Of a stretch of 64,000 nucleotides of DNA, positions 35,392-42,820 are shown in pieces. The notes beneath the pieces are model-generated. The model made no database searches. It saw only the letters and a list, made by a program, of their open reading frames with translations, and was not told where the DNA came from. The DNA comes from Frigoribacterium sp. Leaf8 (lineage in GTDB: Bacteria; Actinomycetota; Actinomycetes; Actinomycetales; Microbacteriaceae): NCBI RefSeq assembly GCF_001421165.1, contig NZ_LMKB01000005.1, positions 312,287 to 376,286 on the forward strand, in the 5' to 3' direction. The position numbers and the translations under genes were made by a program. Positions within the stretch are counted from its first letter, which is position 1, and each line of letters starts with the position of its first letter.

Positions 35392-36527
35392 GGCCGGCCC
35401 AGCCGCCGGAACCGCGCGGGGGCGTCGCCGCCCTCGACGAGGTCGACGAGGATCGACCCCACGAGAGGCGTGAACTTGAAGCCGTGCCCGGAGAACCCCG
35501 CCCCCACCACGACGGGGCCGACCCGGTCGAGCACGAAGTCCTCGTCGTCGGTGGTCGTGTACGTGCAGCTGATCGGGTCGGCGGTCTCGGCGTCGACGCC
35601 GGGCAACCACTCGCGGGCGTACCGCCGCAGCTGCTCGAGCTGCCCGGGGTCGGGTTCGAACGACCGGCGGTCGGGGTGCACGACGGGTCCGGCTCCGTGC
35701 CAGCCCGCCTTGACGCCCTCGCCCGGCGTGAGCATGCCGTAGACGACGCCCGGCCACCACGACTCGCCGGGTCGGTCGGGGTCGGGACGGTGGTTGACGC
35801 TCGGCCACACGGCCTCGGCGTCGGTCACGGTGAAGTGCGCCGGTTGCTCCTGGGTCACGGTGAGGCGGGGGAGGCGGACGAGGCCCCCGACGACGTCCTC
35901 GGTCCAGGCGCCCGCCGTCACCACGACCCGCCGGGCGACGATCTCGTCGTCCGCCGTGACGACCCGGACGCGCTCCGGCCCCTCGACGTGCAGGCCCGTG
36001 ACCGGCGTCGACCAGCGCAGTCGCGCCCCGTGGGCCTCGGCCGCCCGGGCGAGGACCGTCAGTGCCTCGGCGGCCCGGATGCGTCCGCTGCCCGGCACGT
36101 GCAGCACCTCGGTCTCGAAGCGGATGCCCCGCCACCGCTCCCCCGCCTCGGCGGCGTCGACCAGTTCGCTGGGGACGCCCGCGTCGACGTGCAGGGCCCG
36201 CATCCGACGGAGCATCGCCGGGCGACCGTGGTTGACCACCCCGACGAGGTCGAGCAGCGGGGTGCCGGTCTCGTCGGCCAGCGCGTCCCACCGCCGCCGC
36301 GCCTCCTGCACGAGGGCGACGTAGTCGGCGTCGTCGTAGGCGACGTTGAGGTTCCGGGTCGCGCCGTGCGAGGCACCCCGGTGGTGCCCCTGTTCGAAGC
36401 GCTCGACGAGCACGACCTCGTGTCCGCGCGACGCGGCCTGCCAGGCCGTCGCGAGGCCCATGGCGCCGCCGCCGACCACGACCAGGTCGACGTCGACGCG
36501 GGACGGACTCGGCTGACCGGACGACAT
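35388..36527 (-). CDS. FAD-dependent amine oxidase (monomeric sarcosine / N-methyltryptophan oxidase type)
   Basis: 379 residues. N-terminal FAD-binding VVVGGGAMGLATAWQAA, then RNLNVAYDDADYV, and the C-terminal FAD-binding GAGFSGHGFKFTP. The cysteine that binds FAD covalently in monomeric sarcosine oxidase aligns with Cys in DPISCTYTTTDDEDFVLD, and the oxygen-activating Lys with GVKAGWHG. It oxidises a secondary or primary amine, releasing aldehyde and hydrogen peroxide; the exact amine is unknown. TATGCT ends 6 nt before the ATG and directly abuts a dispersed 10-mer (36539), so the repeat may overlap this promoter. An in-frame copy (36298) lies inside. Confidence 0.85.
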   Translation of the reverse strand: MSSGQPSPSRVDVDLVVVGGGAMGLATAWQAASRGHEVVLVERFEQGHHRGASHGATRNLNVAYDDADYVALVQEARRRWDALADETGTPLLDLVGVVNHGRPAMLRRMRALHVDAGVPSELVDAAEAGERWRGIRFETEVLHVPGSGRIRAAEALTVLARAAEAHGARLRWSTPVTGLHVEGPERVRVVTADDEIVARRVVVTAGAWTEDVVGGLVRLPRLTVTQEQPAHFTVTDAEAVWPSVNHRPDPDRPGESWWPGVVYGMLTPGEGVKAGWHGAGPVVHPDRRSFEPDPGQLEQLRRYAREWLPGVDAETADPISCTYTTTDDEDFVLDRVGPVVVGAGFSGHGFKFTPLVGSILVDLVEGGDAPARFRRLGRP

Positions 36528-36528
36528 C

Positions 36529-36549
36529 CCCCGAGCATAGGAGGCGCGG
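36529..36549 (-). promoter_or_regulatory. Promoter of the amine oxidase gene overlapped by the dispersed 10-mer
   Basis: On the minus strand CGCGCCTCC-TATGCT is continuous: the 10-mer (36539-36548) ends inside the -10 box TATGCT, which ends 6 nt before the ATG. Confidence 0.5.
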
Positions 36550-36691
36550 TGCGGCGGCGCCCCCGGCTCACGCCCCGTGGCACGCCCGTCCCCTGGCCCG
36601 CCGACGGGGGCTGCTGTGGCCGGGCCGCGTGCCGGTAACATCCCTCGACGGCCGCCACGGGACGCGGCTCGCGCAGCAGCAGGGGGAACTC

Positions 36692-37636
36692 GTGGACCGA
36701 CCAGACGACCGGACGACGACCGAGGGGGCCTCGGACGCGACCCCCGTGTCCGTCGTGGCCGAAGGACTCGTGCAGCGGTTCGGTCCGCTCGAGATGCGCG
36801 TCCTGCCGAGCGACTACCCCGCCGGCGCCGTCGGGGTCCCGGGAGCCGGCCACCCCGAGATGCTGCGCGTCCGGCTCGGCGCCACCGAGTTCGTCGACCT
36901 GGGGCACGACGGATCGCACTGGTTCGCGGTGCCCCTGCGCATCGACGCCTCGGGGCCCACGCCCCTCGAGCAGCGGCGCCGGGACCCCCTCGGCGTCGGG
37001 GTGGGCGAGGAGACGTCCGTGGTGCTCGACGCGGCCTCGGCCATGGTGCGACGGTGGGCCGCCCTGGTCCCGCCCGCGTCCCGTCTGGGCACGGCCTGGC
37101 CCACACCGCAGGCGTTCGCGTCCGGTGCCGTCGCGGGTGCCCCGGCACCGAGGCGACGGCGGGGCGTGCTCCTCGGCGTGCTGGGTGCGGTGGGCGTCCT
37201 CGCCTTCGGCGGGATCTGCTTCGCCCTCTACCAGGCGAACGGGGGCGAGGGAGGCGTGATCGAGACCGGTTCCGAGCTCGTGAGCGAGCTCACCACCGGG
37301 GACTGCTTCGACATGACGGAGGGGATCGACGACGAGTACCAGACGTTCGTCGACGTGACCGCCTGCGGCGAGGTGCACCACTTCGAGGTGTTCGCCGAAC
37401 CGGTCCTGGACGACGAGGCGTTCCCCGGCGACGACGAGGTCGGGCAGCTCGGCGACGACGCGTGCTTCGAGGTCTTCGACGACTACGTCGGGTCCGCCTG
37501 GGAGGACTCGGCCCTCGACTACGGCTGGTTCACGCCGACCGAGGACACCTGGGCCACCGGCGACCGCGAGGTCACCTGCTACCTCGCGACCGCACCCGAG
37601 GGCGAGTCGGCCAGCCTGGCGGGCAGCGGGCGCTGA
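36692..37636 (+). CDS. Septum formation family membrane protein
   Basis: 314 residues. A polar N-terminal half, one transmembrane segment (about 175-195, GVLLGVLGAVGVLAFGGICFALY), and a C-terminal extracytoplasmic domain with the septum-formation family pattern: TTGDCFD, VDVTACGEVHHFEVFA, DDACFEVF and REVTCYLA, four cysteines suited to disulfides. Members act in septation or secretion of envelope proteins, details unknown. Start set at GTG 36692 with AGGGGGA 5 nt upstream, after a TAACAT -10 candidate at 36636-36641. Its last codons and stop are duplicated downstream in a 26-bp tandem repeat. Confidence 0.75.
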   Translation: MDRPDDRTTTEGASDATPVSVVAEGLVQRFGPLEMRVLPSDYPAGAVGVPGAGHPEMLRVRLGATEFVDLGHDGSHWFAVPLRIDASGPTPLEQRRRDPLGVGVGEETSVVLDAASAMVRRWAALVPPASRLGTAWPTPQAFASGAVAGAPAPRRRRGVLLGVLGAVGVLAFGGICFALYQANGGEGGVIETGSELVSELTTGDCFDMTEGIDDEYQTFVDVTACGEVHHFEVFAEPVLDDEAFPGDDEVGQLGDDACFEVFDDYVGSAWEDSALDYGWFTPTEDTWATGDREVTCYLATAPEGESASLAGSGR

Positions 37637-37672
37637 CCTGCGGGGCGGGCAGCGGGCGCTGACCTGCGGGGC
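37621..37672. repeat. Perfect 26-bp tandem duplication across a stop codon
   Basis: Unit 37621-37646 is repeated exactly at 37647-37672. The first unit contains the last codons and the stop of the septum-formation gene; the second is non-coding. Confidence 0.95.
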
Positions 37673-37735
37673 GGGGTCGAACCGGCGAAACGAACGGGGC
37701 GGCCCCGTCCCCCGTCGACCTGCGATGATCGGCGG

Positions 37736-39205
37736 ATGACCTGGCGCAAGCTCCTCAAGGCGTTCCCCACCGTGATCCTGGTGGTCGACATCCTCATCAG
37801 GATCGTGTCGGTGGCGGTCGTGCCGCGCAACCGGCGACCGAGTTCGGCCATGGCGTGGCTGCTGGCGATCTTCGTCGCCCCCATCCCGGGCAGCGTCCTC
37901 TACGGTCTCCTGGGCAGCACCAAGCTGCCGAAGGACCGGCGGGACAAACAGCGCGAGATCAACTCGCTCATCCTCGAGAACACGCAGGGTCTCGACAACC
38001 GCGTGCCGACCGACACCCAGCCGCCGTGGTTCGGGACGGTGGTCCAGCTGAACCGCACGCTCGGTGCCATGCCCCTCATCCCGGGCAACACGACGCGGCT
38101 GCTGCCGGACTACGCCGGATCGATCGCGGCCATGACCGAGGCCGTCGACGCGGCCGAACGATACGTGCACGTCGAGTTCTACATCTTCACGCGCGACGAG
38201 TCGACCTTCCTCTTCTTCGACGCGCTGAAGCGTGCCCACGACCGTGGCGTCAAGGTGCGGGTGCTCTACGACCACTGGGCCACGATCCGCAACCCCCAGG
38301 GCCGGGTGACGCGCACCTGGCTCCGCGATTCCGGCATCCGTTTCGAAGAGATGCTGCCGTTCCACCCCACGAAGGGCATGTGGCGCCGACCCGACCTGCG
38401 CAACCACCGCAAGATCGTCGTCGTCGACGGCGACGTGGCGTTCACCGGCTCGCAGAACATGACCGACCCCAGCTACAACAAGCGCGGCAACATCCGACGC
38501 GGCCTGCAGTGGAAGGACCTCATGGTGCGGCTCGACGGTCCCGCCGCCATCGGCCTCAACGCACTCTTCATCACCGACTGGTACAGCGAGACGGACGAGT
38601 TGCCGACGGACGCCGGGGCCGAGCCGCCCGTCGAACGACGCGGGGGCGACGACGCCTACGAGTGCCAGGTCGTGCCGAGCGGACCCGGGTTCGACGGGGA
38701 GAACAACCTCCGGTTGTTCAACGCCCTGGTCTACGGCGCGCAGGAACGCCTCATCATCGCGAGCCCCTACTTCGTGCCCGACGAGTCGATGCTCTACGCC
38801 ATCACCACCGCGGCGGAGCGCGGGGTGGACGTGCAACTCTTCGCCTGCGAGGTCGCCGACCAGTTCCTCGTCTACCACGCGCAACGCTCGTACTACGAGA
38901 CGCTGCTGCGGGCGGGGGTGCGGATCTTCCTCTACGAGAAGCCGATCGTCCTGCACTCGAAGCACTTCACGGTGGACGACGACGTGGCGGTGATCGGCTC
39001 GAGCAACATGGACATGCGGTCGTTCAGCCTCAACTTCGAGGTGTCGCTCATGGTGCGCGGAGCGGGCTTCGTCGACCAGGTCCGCGAGGTCGAGGCGGAC
39101 TACCGCGCGAAGTCGCACGAGATCACCCTGGCGAGCTGGCTGACGAGGCCCGCTCCCCTGCAGGTGCTCGACAACGTCGCGCGCCTCACGGCGGCGGTGC
39201 AGTAG
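37736..39205 (+). CDS. cls: Cardiolipin synthase
   Basis: Makes cardiolipin at the membrane from two phosphatidylglycerols (or PG plus another phospholipid). 489 residues: two N-terminal helices (about 9-30, 38-60), then two phospholipase-D-type HKD motifs, NHRKIVVVDGDVAFTGS (about 220) and HSKHFTVDDDVAVIGSSNMD (about 405), each with the catalytic His-Lys-Asp. Length fits the bacterial family. The ATG follows GGCGG closely; a GATGAT box 6 nt upstream hints at a leaderless start. Downstream is the DinB gene on the same strand. Confidence 0.95.
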   Translation: MTWRKLLKAFPTVILVVDILIRIVSVAVVPRNRRPSSAMAWLLAIFVAPIPGSVLYGLLGSTKLPKDRRDKQREINSLILENTQGLDNRVPTDTQPPWFGTVVQLNRTLGAMPLIPGNTTRLLPDYAGSIAAMTEAVDAAERYVHVEFYIFTRDESTFLFFDALKRAHDRGVKVRVLYDHWATIRNPQGRVTRTWLRDSGIRFEEMLPFHPTKGMWRRPDLRNHRKIVVVDGDVAFTGSQNMTDPSYNKRGNIRRGLQWKDLMVRLDGPAAIGLNALFITDWYSETDELPTDAGAEPPVERRGGDDAYECQVVPSGPGFDGENNLRLFNALVYGAQERLIIASPYFVPDESMLYAITTAAERGVDVQLFACEVADQFLVYHAQRSYYETLLRAGVRIFLYEKPIVLHSKHFTVDDDVAVIGSSNMDMRSFSLNFEVSLMVRGAGFVDQVREVEADYRAKSHEITLASWLTRPAPLQVLDNVARLTAAVQ

Positions 39206-39282
39206 GTCCGCCGTCTCCGGGCGGCCCGGCCAGGGGTGGTCGGCCGGTGGACGGTCGACGCCCTGAGGGGCAGAGTGTCGGC

Positions 39283-39861
39283 ATGGACCAGAAGGAACAC
39301 CTCAGCCGGTACCTGACCCGTTCGCGCGACGACCTGGTGCGCAAGCTCGACGGACTGTCGGAGTACGACGTCCGTCGCCCGCTGGTGCCGAGCGGCACCA
39401 ACCTGCTCGGGCTGGTCAAGCACGTCGCCACCGTGCAGCTCGGCTACCTCGGCGACGTCTTCGGGCGACCGAGCGGCATCGAGACGCCGTGGTTGACCGA
39501 CGAGAGCGAACCCGAGGCCGACCTGTGGGCGACACCGGACGAGAGCCGCGGCTTCGTCGTCGACCTCCTGCAGCGGTCGAACGCCCACGCCGACGAGACC
39601 GTCCGGGCGTTGCTGCTCGACGCGCCCGGTGACGTCTCTTGGTGGGGACCCGACCGCCGTGCCGTCACGCTGCACCAGATCCTCGTGCACCTGACCGTCG
39701 AGACCGCCCGGCACGCCGGCCACGCCGACGTCGTCCGCGAGTTGATCGACGGCGGCCTCGGCAACGGCCCCGCCGACCCGAACGTGCCGGACCGCGATGC
39801 CGACGGATGGCGACGACACCACGACCGCGTCGAGGCCGCCGCCCGCGCCGCAGGTCACTGA
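39283..39861 (+). CDS. DinB/DUF664 family protein
   Basis: 192-residue four-helix-bundle protein of the DinB-like superfamily. The three-His metal site is suggested by His in VKHVATVQLGYLG, HLTVETARHAGHAD and the early helix SRYLTRSRDDLVRKLDG. Members include mycothiol- or bacillithiol-dependent S-transferases, but no conserved thiol-specific feature can be shown here; the function stays open. ATG at 39283 chosen because the longer frame overlaps cls in a shadow frame. A GAGGGG element lies 12 nt upstream. Confidence 0.8.
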   Translation: MDQKEHLSRYLTRSRDDLVRKLDGLSEYDVRRPLVPSGTNLLGLVKHVATVQLGYLGDVFGRPSGIETPWLTDESEPEADLWATPDESRGFVVDLLQRSNAHADETVRALLLDAPGDVSWWGPDRRAVTLHQILVHLTVETARHAGHADVVRELIDGGLGNGPADPNVPDRDADGWRRHHDRVEAAARAAGH

Positions 39862-39900
39862 GCGCCCCGCGCCACCGTCCGCCACGGGCCCGCGTGCGCC

Positions 39901-40007
39901 TGACCCGTGACGTCGGCAATTCCTGCCTCCCGGCGCGAGACCGGCCTGACCGCCCCGCGGGCGGCCCGTACCGCCGCAGGGACCAGGAGTTGCCGACGCG
40001 CGGGTCA
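39901..40007. repeat. Imperfect 24-25 bp inverted repeat flanking 58 bp
   Basis: Left arm 39901-39925 and right arm 39984-40007 match as inverted repeats with one indel and about two mismatches. Together with the GC-rich middle it could form one long hairpin. The stop codon of the Nramp-like gene (40005-40007) is in the right arm, so it may be its terminator or a mobile-element remnant. Confidence 0.7.
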
Positions 40008-41291
40008 GGCGAACAGCTTGCCGACCTCGGTCACGAGCTGCTGCGCACCCAGCACGACGAAGAGCACGGCGCAGATCCCCATGAGCGAGTTGCTCACCCA
40101 CCGGCTGCGCCACTCGGCCGGCGTGCGTGACGAGTTCAGCAGCCAGAGCAGGGTGATCGCCAGGAACGGCATGAAGAGCGCCCCGAGCACGCCGTAGAGC
40201 ACGATCAAGCCGATCGGCCGGTCCAGGAAGAGGATCGCCATCGGAGGAACCGTGAGCCAGACGACGAAGACCCGGTAGTAGAGGCCGCCGATGCGGCGTC
40301 GGGGGTCGTCCGCGTCGAGACCGCGAAGGGTCCCCACGAAGTCGGCGAACATGAGCGACACGCCGTTCCACACGCCGAGGATCGACGAGAACGAGGTCGC
40401 GAAGAACCCGATCAGGAAGAACCAGGTCATGAAGGTGCCGTAGCGCTCGCCGAGGACGGCCGCGAGCTGGACCAGCCCCCCTTCTCCGTCGGCCAACGCG
40501 ATGCCGCCGGAGTACAGGAGCTCGGCCCCGACCACGAGCATCGCGAGGACGAAGACGCCGCTCACGACGTAGGCGACGCCGTTGTCGAGTCGCATGACCT
40601 TCATCCAGCCCGGACTGTGCCAGCCCTTCTCGCGCAACCAGTAGCCGTAGGCGGCGAGCGTGATGGTGCCGCCGACCCCGCCGGTGACGCTGAGCGCGAC
40701 GACCAGCCCGTTCTCGGGGATGGTCGGCACGAGACCGGCCGCGAGTTCGCCGAGGTTCGGCAAGGTGACGATCGCCGAGCCGACCACCGTGACGAACATG
40801 AGGCCGACGAAGAAGGCGATGACCTTCTCGAAGAACGAGTACTTGCCGAACCACACCATGACGCCGCCGAGCACGCCGGCGCCGATCGCGAACACCTTGA
40901 GGTCGACCCCCGGGAAGAGCGCCTGCAACGGCAGCGCGGTCGAGCTCATCGCGGCGGCCCCGTAGACGAAGCCCCAGACGACGACGTAGACGCCGAAGTA
41001 CACGCTCGTCCAGCGCCCGAGCGATCGCCACCCCTCGAAGATCGACCGCCCCGTGGCCAGCGACCATCGCCCGGCGCCCTCGACGAGGGCGATCTTGACG
41101 ACGACGCCCACGACCACGGTCCAGGCGAGGGCGTAGCCGAAGCGGGAGCCCGCGACGAGGGTGGCGACGAGGTCTCCCGCCCCGATGCCGGTGGCCGCGA
41201 CCACCAGCCCGGGGCCGATGACGCGCCATCTCTTCGTCGAGACGGGGGTCGTGAGGTCGGGTGTCCGGAGGGCGTCGTCGTCGGCAGCCAT
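40005..41291 (-). CDS. Nramp-superfamily membrane transporter with altered metal site
   Basis: 428 residues, about eleven transmembrane segments. Nramp scaffold is clear from GPGLVVAATGIGAGDLVATLVAGSRFGYALAW (TM1 region) and the pseudo-symmetric TM6 region. The metal-binding DPGN of TM1 reads GAGD, and the MPH motif of TM6 is absent (TGGVGGTITLAAYGYW). Such Nramp-related proteins probably do not carry Mn2+ or Fe2+ by the known route; they may move Mg2+ or another substrate. The ATG at 41291 starts the protein; no neighbour suggests a substrate. Confidence 0.82.
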   Translation of the reverse strand: MAADDDALRTPDLTTPVSTKRWRVIGPGLVVAATGIGAGDLVATLVAGSRFGYALAWTVVVGVVVKIALVEGAGRWSLATGRSIFEGWRSLGRWTSVYFGVYVVVWGFVYGAAAMSSTALPLQALFPGVDLKVFAIGAGVLGGVMVWFGKYSFFEKVIAFFVGLMFVTVVGSAIVTLPNLGELAAGLVPTIPENGLVVALSVTGGVGGTITLAAYGYWLREKGWHSPGWMKVMRLDNGVAYVVSGVFVLAMLVVGAELLYSGGIALADGEGGLVQLAAVLGERYGTFMTWFFLIGFFATSFSSILGVWNGVSLMFADFVGTLRGLDADDPRRRIGGLYYRVFVVWLTVPPMAILFLDRPIGLIVLYGVLGALFMPFLAITLLWLLNSSRTPAEWRSRWVSNSLMGICAVLFVVLGAQQLVTEVGKLFA

Positions 41292-41410
41292 GTCGGCCAG
41301 TCAACCGGCTCCGACGAGAGGCGACCACCGACGCGCGACGGATGTCGTCGAATCGTGACGTCTCGGCAAGCTCGCAGGAGGCGCCCCTCGCCAGGTCCGG
41401 GTCGGGAGCG

Positions 41411-41416
41411 TAGCGT
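41411..41416 (+). promoter_or_regulatory. -10 box TAGCGT of the AAA+ ATPase gene
   Basis: TAGCGT ends 7 nt before GTG 41424 and 10 nt before ATG 41427; the transcript could be leaderless from either. One mismatch copy of the dispersed repeat (AGGAGGCGCC) lies just upstream at 41377-41386. Confidence 0.4.
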
Positions 41417-41426
41417 CACCGGGGTG

Positions 41427-42812
41427 ATGCCTCCCTCCGCGAGAACCGTCGGCGAACTCAGGCGCTCGGGGCACGTCCCCAAGCCCCTCCGCACCGAGAT
41501 CCGAGACAACCTGCTCGACGCCCTGCGCGAGGGACGTGATCCCTGGCCAGGACTCCACGGCTTCCGGTCCACGGTCATCCCGCAGCTGGAACGGGCCTTG
41601 ATCGCGGGCCACGACATCGTCCTGCTGGGAGAGCGCGGTCAGGGCAAGACCCGCCTGCTCAGGACGCTCGCCGGTCTGCTCGACGAGTGGTCCCCCGTGA
41701 TCGAGGGGTCCGAGCTGGGCGAGCACCCGTTCGAGCCGATCACGAGCGAGAGCCGCCGTCGCGCCGCCGAGCTCGGCGACGACCTGCCCGTCGCCTGGCG
41801 GGGACGCGACGAGCGCTACGTCGAGAAGCTGGCGACGCCCGACACGAGCGTCGCCGACCTGATCGGCGACGTCGATCCGATGCGGGTGGCCGAGGGACGC
41901 AGCCTCGGCGATCCCGAGACGATTCACTTCGGGCTCATCCCCCGGGGCCACCGCGGCATCGTCGCGGTCAACGAGTTGCCCGACCTCGCCGAGCGCATCC
42001 AGGTGGCGATGCTCAACGTGATGGAGGAGCGCGACATCCAGATCCGCGGTTACGTCCTCCGCCTCCCGCTCGACGTGCTCGTCGTGGCCAGCGCCAACCC
42101 CGAGGACTACACCAACCGCGGGAGGATCATCACGCCCCTCAAGGACCGCTTCGGTGCCGAGATCCGGACGCACTACCCGGCCGAGCTCGCCGACGAGGTC
42201 GCGGTCGTCCGTCAGGAGGCCGACCTCGTCGCCGAGGTGCCGGACCACCTCGTCGAGATCCTGGCGCGCTTCACGCGCGCGCTCCGCGAGTCCCCCTCGG
42301 TGGACCAGCGCAGCGGCGTCAGCGCCCGCTTCGCGATCGCCGGAGCCGAGACCATCGCGGCCGCCGCCCTGCACCGCGCGACCCGACAGGGCGAGGACGA
42401 GGCCGTGGCACGACCGATCGACCTCGAGACGGCCGTCGACGTGCTCGGCGGCAAGATCGAGTTCGAGTCCGGAGAAGAGGACCGTGCCGAGGAGGTCCTC
42501 GAGCACCTGCTGCGGACGTCCACCGCCGAGACCGTCCGTGCCCACTTCCGCGGGCTCGACTTCGACGGGCTCGTCGACGCCCTCGAGTCGGGTGTCATGG
42601 TGACCACCGGTGAGCAGGTCACCGCCCGGGAGTTCCTGGCCGGTCTGCCCTCGCTCGGCGAGGACGACCTCTACGACCGCGTCGCCGAACGGCTCGGCGC
42701 GACGACCGACGGCGGTCGGGCCGGCGCCGTCGAGTTGGCGCTCGAGGGCCTCTTCCTGGCCCGACGCGTGAGCAAGGAGAGCGGCGACGGTGAAGCGGCC
42801 TACGGGTTCTGA
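41427..42812 (+). CDS. AAA+ ATPase of the Mg-chelatase/MoxR type
   Basis: 461-residue AAA+ protein. Walker A GERGQGKTRLL (about residue 70), Walker B-like VAVNELPDLAERIQ, sensor-1 VVASANPEDYTN and arginine-finger region PLKDRFGAEI. The fold matches Mg-chelatase subunit I and MoxR-type chaperones that work with a von Willebrand factor A protein; that partner begins 8 nt downstream. Role inferred: ATP-driven remodelling or metal insertion on an unknown target. Start could also be GTG 41424; both fit the leaderless TAGCGT box. Confidence 0.88.
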   Translation: MPPSARTVGELRRSGHVPKPLRTEIRDNLLDALREGRDPWPGLHGFRSTVIPQLERALIAGHDIVLLGERGQGKTRLLRTLAGLLDEWSPVIEGSELGEHPFEPITSESRRRAAELGDDLPVAWRGRDERYVEKLATPDTSVADLIGDVDPMRVAEGRSLGDPETIHFGLIPRGHRGIVAVNELPDLAERIQVAMLNVMEERDIQIRGYVLRLPLDVLVVASANPEDYTNRGRIITPLKDRFGAEIRTHYPAELADEVAVVRQEADLVAEVPDHLVEILARFTRALRESPSVDQRSGVSARFAIAGAETIAAAALHRATRQGEDEAVARPIDLETAVDVLGGKIEFESGEEDRAEEVLEHLLRTSTAETVRAHFRGLDFDGLVDALESGVMVTTGEQVTAREFLAGLPSLGEDDLYDRVAERLGATTDGGRAGAVELALEGLFLARRVSKESGDGEAAYGF

Positions 42813-42820
42813 GGTGCGAC

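Noticed and set aside
36059-39118. A 1,019-codon minus-strand frame over the oxidase, septum-formation and cls genes
   Set aside because: Shadow frame; the plus-strand cls HKD motifs and the septum-formation Cys pattern show the true coding strand.
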